From assembly GCA_002633005.1 (NCBI GenBank), contig NMRA01000106.1, positions 415,655-479,654 of the forward strand: a stretch of DNA of 64,000 nt. The letters are read 5' to 3'. The DNA is from Phoronis australis (Eukaryota; Phoronida; Phoronidae). Of this stretch, positions 25,871-37,153 are shown piece after piece. Below the pieces are notes generated by a model that was not told the origin of the DNA, did no database searches, and saw nothing but the letters and a program-made list of their open reading frames with translations. The translations under genes were made by a program, and so were the position numbers. Position 1 is the first letter of the stretch. Every line of letters begins with the position of its first letter.

Positions 25871-26212
25871 TCCGAATTGATATGAAGAAGCATTAAAGAC
25901 AGTGGCTTAATATGCTGAGACCAAGTTCATTGTCATAAAAACACACCGAAGAATACAATTTGAGGTGTCAACACGGTCCTACCCACTTTAAAGAGACGCT
26001 ATTGGTGCAAATAAGGTGGAAAAGAAAATCTCGGGATTGTTATCGAGAAGGATAGATTTCATCGAGTTATTAGCTTTGCTCAAAGCAATAAAACAATAAA
26101 ATTGTTGTTTTGTGATTTTATTACAAATTGCAAATTCTCGCTGTTGTCTGCCAGGCACTGAAATCAAGACAAGTCACTTTACCTGTTCAACAATCTTTCT
26201 CTGCCATTTATC

Positions 26213-26290
26213 GAGTGGGGTTTAGCTTCGCCAGTGCAGGCTAAACTGTGACCGCGAGAGTTCCAGGTTCGAATCCCCGCGGAGTCCGAG
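26213..26290 (+). repeat. tRNA-like segment with box B
   Basis: GTTCCAGGTTCGAATCCCC is a good T-arm or box-B sequence. Upstream, GTTTAGC and GCTAAAC form a 7-bp stem. A canonical cloverleaf with matched acceptor arms is not evident, so a tRNA-derived SINE remnant is more likely than a tRNA gene. Confidence 0.4.
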
Positions 26291-26442
26291 ATTTCAGAAA
26301 ATCCGTTTTATGGACGACAATGACCCTTTAAATTTAATAACATACAGTCAAGAGCGGAGACGTACCAAAGTGTGTCCAGTACTTTGTTGTCTGCAATTAT
26401 TACAATCCAGATCATTATACATCTACCGCAAATGCCGACTAA

Positions 26443-26670
26443 GCATGCGCGCACCCAGCCAAAACTATAGGGGGCTCGAATTCTTGAGAATGAGGACCTT
26501 TAAGTAAAAACACGGGGTACGCTCATTCGCCGAATTCTTGCCTTTTTAGAGGGCTCTTGTCTCATTTTCTACTTTTTCGGACTTTTTGTTTTTCTGAGGC
26601 GGACCTTTTTGCCCATTTCGCCAAACGGGGTGCTTATTCGAGCTCCCCCCCTCATCTGGGTTCGCGCATG
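26443..26670 (+). repeat. GC-homopolymer inverted-repeat element, copy 3
   Basis: This is the best-bounded copy. It starts CATGCGCGCACCCAG and ends CTGGGTTCGCGCATG, an imperfect 15-bp terminal inverted repeat. The pentamer CTAAG flanks both ends (26438-26442 and 26671-26675), a likely target-site duplication. The internal core TTTTTGCCCATTTCGCC is shared with the other copies. Confidence 0.8.
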
Positions 26671-26807
26671 CTAAGATTGCATTTCGTCAAAAAGCTATTG
26701 TAGTGCTTCCCTTGTAACCCCTGGAGGTGTGTTACCTCCAAGACTGACAGGTGCGCGGCGGCAACAATTAGAAATATTGAGAAAACGAAAGACTGGTCTA
26801 CTTGTAA

Positions 26808-26870
26808 CTTTATATCACCGTTTTAAGAAGTCTATCTCATCTAACAATAATCCAAAAACGACTATTTCTG
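26808..26870 (+). repeat. Old dispersed repeat, copy 3
   Basis: The segment includes AAGTCTATCTCATCTAACAA then TAATCCAAAAACG. It aligns with 14871-14930 and 1904-1957 and sits just upstream of copy 4 of the GC-homopolymer element. Confidence 0.4.
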
Positions 26871-26883
26871 GGGTAACATTGAT

Positions 26884-27172
26884 CATGTCCACGCGCACAC
26901 TCAGCCTAAAAATGGCAGGGATCGAATTTTTGATAATCCGGACCTTTTACTGAGATTCATGAGGAATGTTCAGAGCTATGAATTGTGCATTCGCTGAATT
27001 TTGCTAGTTCCTGAATTTTTAGTGGACTTTTGTTTTGTTTTCTACTTTTTTCAGAGTTTTTGTTTCTCTGAGGGGGCCTTTTTGCCCACTTCGCCAAATG
27101 GGGGCTCATTTGAGTCCCCCAAGCCCACCGCGCCCCCCCCCCCCCNCCCCCCCCCCCCCGGGTGCGCGCATG
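26884..27172 (+). repeat. GC-homopolymer inverted-repeat element, copy 4
   Basis: The core CCCACTTCGCCAAATGGGG, the preceding TTTTTGTTTCTCTGAGG and the terminal GGGTGCGCGCATG match the other copies. A C-run of about 27 bases contains an ambiguous base at 27146, so the local length is unreliable. Confidence 0.7.
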
Positions 27173-28360
27173 ATGTCGCTTTGAGATTTTGCAATCCCTC
27201 AGAACGCCTTCACTCAACACTTAACAATAACTGTAGTGTGTCTGTATCAAACTTGAAACTATTCAAGAAATAAAAAGAAATTTCTAATCCAGTACTGATC
27301 CATTGCAACTGTTTGGACAATGAAAACAGTGCCAACAGCATTACCATGAACATTGCACAAGAACCAGCGGCCAAATTCAGCCTGGTGATGTTCACTACTT
27401 ACAAGTTTTTTTAAAAAATTGGGCAGACCTCAACAGAACTCTTCCAAACTTGAATAAACATCTTGCCAGAATTGTTAGGCGGTTTGGTTTAGTCGAAATA
27501 CTTTCCAAGAAATACCTTTTTTTGTCAAACTTTTGTCCGAGTTTAATATGTTATTTCACCTACCCATTGTTAGTTTATAATGAACGTGTCCAGTAAGTTG
27601 CCAAGATTTTGACTTCTTGGGTAGAGCAATTATGTGTCGATATTTTGTTGATTTAGCCAGAAATGAAATGCATTTCATCAAAAAAAAGATTTTTAATCCG
27701 GAATCTTTTTCCGCTCTTCCAGGCGAAAATTTTTCAGTATTGCACCAACTTGTATTTACATTTATACCTACACAGCACTACATAGACAAGATCAAGACAA
27801 AAATCCTACCTACAACTCAGTCAAAAAATGCGTAGTGGTTGGTACTGTGAGAAACTTCAAAATAACCCATACAAAAATCAATGCCTGGTCCTGGAATGTT
27901 GGATTCACTTCTGATTATTTTGCATTTACACTGTGGTTTGTTGCTTGCAGAATTTAGTCTGCAACCATGCGTCCAATGAAGGAAACTGGTGCAAACTGCA
28001 CCCAACTGGTTGGCTTGCATAAGAGCAATTTGTACCCAATTTCAGTGTTATGTATACAGAACATAAAGAGACAGCTGATTAGTAGCTGTAGAACCCGAGG
28101 ACAAAATCATGAATCTGATAAAGTCTATAGAGAACTATGAGCCCTCATATCAAACTCTGGCAGCCTGACATTAAAGACAAACACTCAAACTTATACACCT
28201 TCACCTCAGGAAAGGGTAGCACTCAAAATGAATGTCATTTGACCAGTGTGACAGTTCATTAAGAACATCCAGTGCTCTTAAAAGTTCTGTTTCACCATTC
28301 CCAAACAAGCAACACTAGCACACCCTGTGGGCTGATATGTGTGAAGGTCAAGTTTCCACT

Positions 28361-28366
28361 TTTATT
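28361..28366 (-). terminator. Possible CCDC137 poly(A) signal
   Basis: AATAAA on the minus strand lies about 300 bases beyond the CCDC137 stop codon. Confidence 0.4.
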
Positions 28367-28665
28367 GACTTTTTTATGACAGTGAACATATCAAGTACGT
28401 TTGTACCATGATTGTACAGTGAATTCTTTCACAATTCTCAAATCACAACGTTGTCAGTGGATGAAACACGCTTTTGAAGCCAGTACCAGTTTCATGAGCT
28501 TGAAGTCAAGAAAAGTCCAAAAGTATATTAGTGTGGTATATTCATTTCTTGTCAAGCCATTGTCCTCATAGTTTTCCAGATTCCTCCACAATACAAATGG
28601 CTAGCTCTACCAGCAACAACAGCACGAAGAGTGTGTCGGAGTCTAAAACACCAATTATAGTCTCC

Positions 28666-31600
28666 TCAATCAAATATTTTCATCTTCTTAGCCTTCAAGT
28701 CTCTGTAGACATTTACAACACGTTGTCGTTCAGCGTCCAGCCTCACTTGTTGCGCCATGGACAAATGTTTCCTTTTGACAGACTGACCTAGTTGCCTTTC
28801 CGTTGATTTTGCTTGAACAGACAAACTGGAGTTATCCCGGATTATTTCTTTTAGCAACAATGACTTCTTTCCAGGCTGAAACAAATACAGAAACTAGGTG
28901 TTGTGACAATAAAAGAAAACTTAATAGGAACACAAATTCAGTCTTCAGCCACTTGGCAGCTAAATCATTCAGATGTTGATGTTCAGTAATACTGTATAAA
29001 TCAACTTTAAAAATCCTACAAATCTTCAATTTTTCACTTACAATAAAACAAACTACTCACTTCTGCAACTGACAGTGACAATTCTAGAAGAAAATCTGCT
29101 CACCCTGCTTTCCACAACAGAACTCTTCCTTGGTTTTGCAGTCAATGTGGGTGGTTGCTCAACAACTTCTCCAAACTTGACATCATCTGCATAACATGAG
29201 GCAACGGTTTACATTCATGTCACACTTCGCAACTAAAACCCTTCATGATTTCCCCAAGTTACAATGGATTTACTGACTCATCACTAAGTTGACCAAATAT
29301 ATTGAAAAACGATCTGAAAAGGGTAAAATAATGCACTGTGCGCGTTATGAATCATACAGCGGGTACTCCTCAATTCCAAATGCCATCAAGATTTAATTTT
29401 TGTTCACCCTAGATCCAATTCAGCTTATTTATAAGTTACTGTTAGTATTCAAGAAGTGTAACCCCACCATGCATATGACTGTGCCAAACTAAGTGTAACC
29501 CCACCATGCATATGACTGTGCCAAACTAAGTTTAACCCCACCATGCATATGACTAAGCCAAACTAGTACACTCTGTGACTGTTAACTGACATGACACAAA
29601 TCTGCTAACAAGATACCTTAAATCTGGCACTAAAGCAACACATTTTAGGTCTGGAAAACACTATGTGTTACAACTGTTCCCTACTTCATATAACATGCAT
29701 TTTGGTTTCACTAACAAAAGTTGCCTGTTGTGTTAACAGTGGAAACAAAATGAATTACACCTCACAGTTTCAGTGCTGCAACTGTTTTCTAAAGATTAAA
29801 CAAAATAAAAGAGAGGTTAAGATACACATATTGTAATTCTTAATTTCCACAAAGACACTAATTACGATTCCACATCATATTCTCAGCATTCCCACCTCTA
29901 AGCAAATGAAAGTCGTTGACACCATTAAGCTTCCTCTGTATTTTCTTTTCTTTTTTTGCATCATCTTTCTTCTTCAAGTGCCTAAAGAACAAGTACAAGA
30001 ACAGCATTTACTGACATGGCTGCCTCCCTACTCGTGAAAAATGGCCTTCATTTTTCTTTCCAACCAATTTGCAGCAACTTCCAAAAAACGTGCTGCAATT
30101 GGGTTGCAATTGGGTTGCAATTCCAGCTCCAAATTCAGACCACTACACACATTCATATCAGCTCAAAATCAAACACACCAAAAGAGGTGAGTTGCATTAT
30201 AAACCAAATCAACATAGTGTGCACTTGAGTACCAAACCTAGTTATCCTCATTTCATACTCCACCTAGCGACAGTGAACTGGAGTATCAGTCTGTCTCTGA
30301 CATCAAACTTAGAATTCCACTTCCAGTGTAACAGCACCACATCCCACATCATTTGCTTTCAAAATTTCATTCAGCCACAGCCATATGACAGCATCTCCTG
30401 TGCATACTTTATGACAGTACTAGTCAGAGTAGTTTAATAAGGTCAAAGAAATCAAAAACCAACTTTTCTTGTTTTGCTGAACTTGTTAAGGAAATTATGA
30501 AGCAATGCAGAAGAAAATTAATTTGTTAATTAATTAATATACAAGAGAATATGCAAAAATCTTTGTACTAACAAAAATATTCAAAGACTTTGTACGACAT
30601 AATTATTTGAAATTTCAGGATATTAGATAAGAGAAAGTGTGCAAACGGTATTTGAATAAAAAGTAAATGCTCTTCACACTACCAAAAATTATCAATACTT
30701 AAAAATAGTGTACATGACTGTGTGCAATAATAATAAGTTGCAATCTTGTTTGAACTTGAAAGCTGTGTGAAATATACAAACTAGCCTTAGATATTTTAAA
30801 ATGTCTTGCTAAAATAATGGCAAAACCTAGGCAAACTTACATTTGTTTCTTTTTACTGGCAGCTCGCTTCTTCACAACAACCTGTCCATCTTCCCTGTTA
30901 TCAAAATCGACCTGCCATGGGAGATGAGAAAACACAGTCAGTTTAACACTACCTAGCACAACATTTTGTCAAAACAAACATTGATTTGCCTCTTAATGAC
31001 ATCCAACTAGTCAAATCATTTGCATTTCATAAGTTGTCTCATGTGACTGTTGATTTGCACTGTTTCGGGCAACGTCCGAGTCATTATTATATATTCCAAA
31101 GTAATGAATCTGTCTAGCACAATGACGTGTCCATTTCCAAGTATCATCAATGCGCACATAACCAAAACAGTAATATTGAATACAAAGCATTACCTGAGTA
31201 TCTAAAAGATTACTGAGCAATGATTAGTGCAGCGTGAGAAATAAGAGGACTCACATTGTATTCTTCTTCAAGTTGTGATTGGTGGAGAACTTCTTGCGTT
31301 TTTCGATCAACCCTCTTAAAGAATGACCTGTTGGACTCATTCACTCGCTTCTTAAAATTAGGCACTGGCTTCAATGGACGTGACATGCCTTTTTGGTTGT
31401 CAATCTTATTAGAACCTGACAAAGAATTGAAGCATTAAGAGTGAATAGCAAAACCGTTGAAACGAAACAGCGTGACATACAATATGGGTATTGCTGTAGC
31501 TAGTTGTCTATATACAATTATTACATTGCCACTGCTCCAGATATTTGTCCTTCAGAATCGTTCCATATGTACCAAATGAAATGATTTCATTATGAAAACT

Positions 31601-34167
31601 AAGTATCGCAAAGTTTATAGCATAACATTAAACAGCTGTTCAAAACCATGAAAAAGAAGTTCAGAGGGACAGGTAACATGTTAATTTTTGCATTCAGTAA
31701 AACTGACCAAAGCTAGCAAGAGTAAACTGGGCAAGTCCAATACCCACCGCACAATGGCAAAATATGGTCGACTTACTCACTTCAAAACAACCAGATTGCT
31801 GTCTTGAATGAAACTGAAACTCAGGATTTCATACAATCAGTACACATACTCTAGCTGTCAAATAAATAATGTTAGTCACCCAATATTCCATCTAATTTGA
31901 CCTTCTTCTTCTTCTTTCTATTTGAAATATGCTCAAGTCCCTTCCATTTTTCTTTGAAAGTTTGGATATCTTTAATTCGTCGAGGAACTTCTTGCTCCAA
32001 AGACAAAGGTCTGGAGTTTATTTTCTGATCCTCCCTGAAAAGAATGACAGACTTGGAGTAGAAATTCCCTGCAATTAGACTATCTTCAAGGTAAGTAATT
32101 ACATCACATGCGGAATTGTGGACACCGCATGCAGTGAAAAAGTTAATGGAGACCACAAAGTGGAGTTTGAATTCTCCGCCAACGTCATCTTAATTCCTGC
32201 AGACATGCAGAATTGCTGGAAAATGCAAGAGCTTCTTTGAGTGGCAGCTTTAAGTGTAAAATTGTATTTTTGAAAACTTCTTTTTCAGCGACCAGATTTA
32301 GGCAACCACTCAATTAAAAATACACATCTTTCTAGCCAAAACACCAGCAGTGCATTAATCCATTAACTAGGTTTCTTCCGAAAGTCACAATTTGCAAGTC
32401 CATGCTAAATTACATGAGTGAACATAGACAACATGTAGCCTCTCCCCTTGTAGCCAGCCAGCTAGATGAATGAAAATTATAGTAAAAATACAGCTAAGTA
32501 CCACTGTGTGTTAAGCTCCAACAGAACTCGAAATTGTACACAGCTTCGTTAGCTCTGCTAATGATGTCGCCGTCAAATTAGTATCAACATGTAGAGCTAA
32601 AGACCGGCAAGGATACATCCAAATCTGGGGGTCAACTGACACTCACCTTTTCCATTGCAGCCATTTAAGTGAAAAACAATCTAATAGGCAACATTTTCTT
32701 AATGGTAATTCTATGTCTTTTGTAACAACAAAAAGTATGGTGTAATTTTGAAAACAGTACGCTCGTGACATGCACGCGCCACTTCCTAAATGTTTGTGAC
32801 ATCTCTCGAGAGACGATGACAGCTTTGCAGCAGCAAAATTTATTTGGTTTGTTGGTATCAAAATTCAAAAAACTTATAATGAAGAGATAATTTGTTGTGA
32901 CTTGTACGCAGCCTCGTGAGAGAACAACAGTTGACTGAAGAATCGCTGAAAAAAGAAACTGGCCAAAAGGTGACGCAATTTTTCATAACACAGAAAGCCG
33001 ATGCAAAAGATCGCACTGCACAATTTTAGCAGCAGAATAACGGTAGAATGCCAATTTTTCCAATGCCGATAAATAGTTTTGTTTACTCAAGGAAGAGTGT
33101 AGCTTTTAATGACAGTAATTTTGTGTCAGACTTTATCTGGTCAGTGCAAAGCTGTATATTTAGTATACAGCTTTGTGCCAAGGCTACTCTACTGGCTGCA
33201 CAGTGGCGTCCACACCACAGACAATGCATTGACTAGAGAGTGAAAGGGGAGTAGTTCGCGAGTATTTATTTACTAGTATAACCTAACAAAATGGCAATCA
33301 CTCAAGTGATTGGTTGGTAAATCTGGAATGTTGAACAGGACCTATGGTATAGAATTCACTGTTTCCATCTAAACGGTGACCACCCTCTATAGATGACTAG
33401 AGACTGTGTAGTTCCTACAGGAGCTTCATATGCCAGAAGCTTTTCGGCGAATTATGCCTCGCACTGACTAAACCATCAAAGTCACGTTTTTATGAATACC
33501 TTTTGCACAGAGGGACACCTTAAGACTGGTTAAGAGCCCATCGATGTTTTTAATTCCTTCCAACTCGAAGAAATACTCCCATTATCAAACTTTTTCTTCG
33601 AGCAGGCCCTTGTTCAGTTCACAAATTGTAACACTGTGTGCTGCAGGTGATATGATGTCATATCCCCTGGCGTGCGCAGTGTAAAAATGGCCAATAACCG
33701 AAGAAAAATTTTGATAACACGAGTACTTGTTCAAGCTGGAAGGACAATTAAATACATCGATGGCTAATTAAGGTGTGCCTCATGCGTAAAAGGTATTTCT
33801 AACAATATGTCTTTGATATGTCAGAGACATTGTGAGGCATAATTCCCCGAAAAGATTCCGCGTATGAAGCTCCTATAGCAATTACAGTCTCTAGTCAGCT
33901 AGAGATTTTGAAATTCAGCTATTTAGTCCAATAACGAATACACCAAGTTCTACGTCGTGTAGAGACTCTTGGCTTCTGTTAGGCAATGTCTAAGCTTCCG
34001 ACTCAGTCTGAATCTGACAAATCGTCGATTTCGTCCACTTCGCCTCGGCTTCAAACTTACGGCGCTTGGGTCTGCTTGATCCTGCAACCGTCAGCCAATT
34101 CTTCAAATTGCTGGACTTTCTTGTGTCGCCTGCTTTTCTGGGGTTTGCCAACTCCTAATTTACCCAT
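28666..34167 (-). CDS. CCDC137: CCDC137 orthologue (coiled-coil basic nuclear protein)
   Basis: Vertebrate CCDC137 (RaRF) is a basic nuclear/nucleolar protein associated with chromosome periphery and retinoic-acid receptor signalling. Seven exons join in phase: 34167-34061, 32034-31880, 31415-31255, 30911-30841, 29981-29896, 29186-29104, 28875-28666. They total 873 nt, 290 aa, almost the human length. The start ATGGGTAAATTAGG encodes MGKLGVGKPQKSRRHKK, and every junction is GT-AG. Family signatures: EQEVPRRIKDI in exon 2; VPNFKKRVNES then TQEVLHQS in exon 3; DDVKFGEVVEQPPTLTAKPR (about 194-213); PGKKSLLLKEI; and VVNVYRDLKAKK near the C-terminus, aligning with human KFGEVVLQPPELTARPQ and RAVQAYRALKQR. 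A basic coiled-coil stretch spans exons 4-5. Intron 1 (2.0 kb) contains a long fold-back element. The start codon faces the TRMT10A unit. Confidence 0.88.
29456..29566 (+). repeat. 37-bp tandem repeat, 3 copies
   Basis: Copies start at 29456, 29493 and 29530. Each contains AACCCCACCATGCATATGAC. The array lies in CCDC137 intron 5, away from the splice sites. Confidence 0.9.
33147..33175. repeat. Perfect short hairpin
   Basis: CAAAGCTGTATA and its exact complement TATACAGCTTTG are separated by 5 bases (TTTAG). It lies in CCDC137 intron 1. No function can be assigned. Confidence 0.6.
33395..33896. repeat. 502-bp long fold-back element in CCDC137 intron 1
   Basis: The left arm (33395-33600) and right arm (33699-33896) are inverted copies of each other along nearly 200 bases, with small indels. 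Matched blocks are GACTAGAGACTG, AGGAGCTTCATA, CTTTTCGG, GAATTATGCCTC, CATCGATGT and TTTTTCTTCG. The loop is only about 98 bases and contains a near-palindrome, GATATGATGTCATATC. In pre-mRNA this would form a long double-stranded hairpin. It probably arose as a fold-back transposon or an inverted pair of insertions. Confidence 0.8.
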
Positions 34168-36018
34168 TGTATTTTTTATTTGTGCGCTATGAAAACTGTT
34201 GTTGGCCTTCTACCATTAAATGTGCTCAACGTGACTTTCGACTTTCCGGAAGTTTTGAACAGGATGTGAATATCAAGCGACATCTGTCGGCTAATGCAGA
34301 CAAAAGAGACGTGCACTCCGGTGAACATTGCCTTGGTGAACAGGTGAAAAATCTGCGTTCTCAAAAGCTTTCAACGTTAGTTATGTTTACAGTTGGCTTG
34401 GTAGGTAAAAGATTACGTGATATTTTTAAAATTTTTAATTGCAAACATTTGAAATTGCTTATGCAAACCCAATAAACGGGGAAGTGAAACAAAACCAGTT
34501 CCATCATCGATTAGTCCCTGCCTGAGCCTGGCCAGGCAGCACTGTGAGACGAGCTCAAACGGGAAGTGCGAACCAAACTTGCGTCACGCATTTAACTGCA
34601 TCTGTCTCTATAAATAAAACAAAATTGGTGGTCACTGGAAAGTCCCCTTTGGTGTTTCCTTATTTTGAGTAGGCAATGTGATCAGCTGGCTGAGTCTGAT
34701 CATTAAAGGATAGCGTGCCAGTAGCAGTGGTGAGTGCACGATACAGACAGTGAGTCAGTGGATGAAATAGAAAGTTGTTCTCTGAAAACTATCATTCCAG
34801 GCAACGGTCATTGCCAACATGTCAATCAAATGAAATACAATGAAGGTCTGCCATCGTGGTCCCAAAAGTAGTCATCGGTTGTGTCAAGTGTTATTAGTTT
34901 TGCGTGCTAAACTGTTCATTTGCAATTTATGTCAGTATGAAAGAGGAGAAACGCCTGTTGCTGATAAAAACGTCTAGTAGACTTTATGATAAACAAACAC
35001 AATGTGGAAGAATTTCACCGTCATAGTGTTTTACTAACAGTTTTAAATTATTTTCTATATCTAAATTATATAAATTAACAATTGGATATGGAACTTTGAA
35101 TGTGGATGGCAGCATGACTATAGAAATGTCAACCAAAATGCTTAACAATGGACCATTGCCGGACATTATAAAACACAGTCTCAATGCAATGAAATTGCTT
35201 TAAGTACTTGCAGTCTTTCCCACTTTGAAATAGCTTTCCAGAGTACCCAATCGTGTCGTCGAATGTATGAGTGAAGTGCGAACTACTACTGCACTTGATC
35301 TGTCTTTTGAATTAATTGGGCATTGCATGACTGAAGTTTGGGGTACTAGTATACTGGCTTTCTATGAATGAGCTTAAAAGGTTGGTATCATGGTTGCATA
35401 CAACGTTCGTTCGATTGCCAGGGACCCAATTTGATTATTAATGCAGATCCATATGGCAGCAGTTTCATTGAAATGATAAAAACACATCATTGACGTTGCA
35501 CTTGTGGGAGATTGCACTTCTGGGAGATTGCACTGGTAACTGTGGAAAGCATGGCCTGACTGCAAAATTTGTCTGAACTGTCCATTGGCACAGCCGCTCT
35601 AGTAAGGATTAACTTGTGCCACACTAGAGGACGCCATACATTTGCCCAGACTATAGTTAACTGTACTAAAAGGCTTTATGGAGTGGTTGTTTCCCCATTT
35701 CACAAAATGACGAATATCAAATGTTTTCATTTAATTTTGTAAGACATTGCAAAAATGGAGTTGTGAAATAAGGCGCATTGACACGACCTCTTGCTTTCAT
35801 GGTTGTGATATTGTATACTTGTGCACTGTGTAGTACACTAGTACACTATATGGACAGAATGGAGCTCGTCAGGACAGAGATCTTTTCAGACTTAACTCTA
35901 GATCAAGTGATATGACCAACACGTGCCATGTAACAATTATCTTTTGTTTGACCATGACTCTGTTTTCCTCTTCAGTTACAGATTACAGTTATGTAGGGGT
36001 AGGCAAGACATTGGTACA
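34168..36018. promoter_or_regulatory. Head-to-head intergenic region of CCDC137 and the TRMT10A unit
   Basis: The CCDC137 start codon (minus strand) and the first start codon of the TRMT10A unit (plus strand) are 1.85 kb apart, so the promoters of both must lie here. An acceptor, CTCTTCAG at 35968-35975, opens the plus-strand coding exon. This implies at least one upstream non-coding exon, perhaps ending at GTAGGTAAAA near 34401. No TATA box could be assigned. Confidence 0.45.
35860..35915 (+). repeat. Fragment of the 12445-type repeat
   Basis: GTCAGGACAGAGATCTTTTC followed by AGACTTAA aligns with 12544-12573 (GTCAGGGACAGAAATCTTTT, then CGGACTTA). The fold-back arms are lost. Confidence 0.5.
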
Positions 36019-37148
36019 ATGGACAATGTTCCTACCTGTTCAACTGACACAGATGACATTGATAAAGACGATGACTCACAGCTACAACAGGAAGTAGAAG
36101 CAGAATACAGTGAAATCAAGGAGCTGTTCCGCCAAGAAGGACGGAAGAAATATAAACGAGAGAAGAAAAGACTTAAGAAACTGAGATTAAGGTTTATTTT
36201 ACACTACTTGCATAGCCCTACTTTCTAGGTGTAAATCGAGGTTGATCTCTCTTTTTGCAAACAAGTAAGGCTTTTGTAAGCAAATCAAATGCATGAGATG
36301 AAGTAAAATTACTGTACCTCAGTTGTATTACTAATCTCTTTTCAGTCAGCAGTACACAGTTTGCTTCACATATACATCGAGGTTTTTGGTTTCCTTATTT
36401 GGAAACTTATTTGACTAGCCTGTTATTTGTAGACTTAACATTTTAAAAGAGGCAGAACACATTTGCTGTGTAGTGCAGTACATTTGTAGTGGGTCAGTGT
36501 AGAAATCTGACAAAGTTTCAGACTAGAAGCCATTTCAATTCTTGCTAAAACAGGTAAAAGGTGTTGTTCCAAGCACTTTCAAATTGTCATAATTGTGACA
36601 ACTTCCTGTGGAAGTCGGTTCATAAATAAACAATTAGTGGCTGGGCTCAATAATGTCCCATTAAACTAGCATAGGTTGTGTTGGATTAAATTACATATTT
36701 TTTAACATTTTTTCAATTGTGTAAAACCTCAGCTTACGTTTTCAATATGCTCTTCATGTCATGGGTAGAAAACTGCGTTTGTGAATCCAAGAATGTTGCA
36801 AATTTTAATTTCAGCTGAAAGTACATGTAGTATTCACTACCAGAGTTTCTTATGTTTCCAAGAAACTTCCCATTGTTCACTGTGATACTTATGTAATTTT
36901 TCAGAGCATTGAAACGAGAAATAAAGAATAATAAGAAGAAACAATCTGAGTCGCCTGAGAACTCTACAAACCACCTTGGCAGCGGTGAAAGTAATAGCAT
37001 TTTCAAACAGCCAGACTCTGGCACTAACAACGGCTTAGCGTGTGGCACTTCAAACAGCAAACATATTCTCACCGTGCCTAGCTCTTTGAGACGTAGGCGT
37101 ATGTACATTCCTGAAGAACTGGCTGCAAAACGTATGAGACTGGTTTGA
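36019..37148 (+). CDS. 138-aa basic coiled-coil protein upstream of TRMT10A, same transcript
   Basis: Two exons (36019-36191 and 36905-37148) join at AG|GT...AG with phase preserved and give 139 codons including stop. The ATG has a good context (ACAATGG). The protein starts MDNVPTCSTDTDDIDKDDD (acidic). A charged helix then runs across the splice junction (EYSEIKELFRQEGRKKYKRE, then KKLRLRALKREIKNNKKK). A Ser/Asn/Gly-rich linker leads to RRRRMYIPEELAAKRMRLV at the C-terminus. The stop is five bases before the TRMT10A ATG on the same exon, with no splice acceptor between. I recognise no family. The arginine/lysine-rich content suggests a nuclear or RNA-associated protein, but that is inference. 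The frame is open back to the acceptor at 35975, so a longer N-terminus is possible. Confidence 0.6.
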
Positions 37149-37153
37149 CCAAA

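Larger units (their letters stand above)
14512..28665. other. Long gene-poor interval between innexin and CCDC137
   Basis: I found no conserved coding exons on either strand. Identified contents are several inverted-repeat elements, short tandem repeats and a tRNA-like remnant, listed separately. One short stretch (16810-17060) has two overlapping open frames that look weakly protein-like but match no family I know. Confidence 0.55.

Noticed and set aside
26213-26290. Possible functional tRNA gene
   Set aside because: The box B is good, but no consistent acceptor stem or anticodon loop could be folded by eye; kept only as a tRNA-like repeat.
32890-33029. Coding-like plus-strand stretch (EESLKKETGQKVTQFFITQK) inside CCDC137 intron 1
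   Set aside because: About 45 codons, no ATG or identified partner exon, and on the strand opposite the gene. It may be a transposon scrap.
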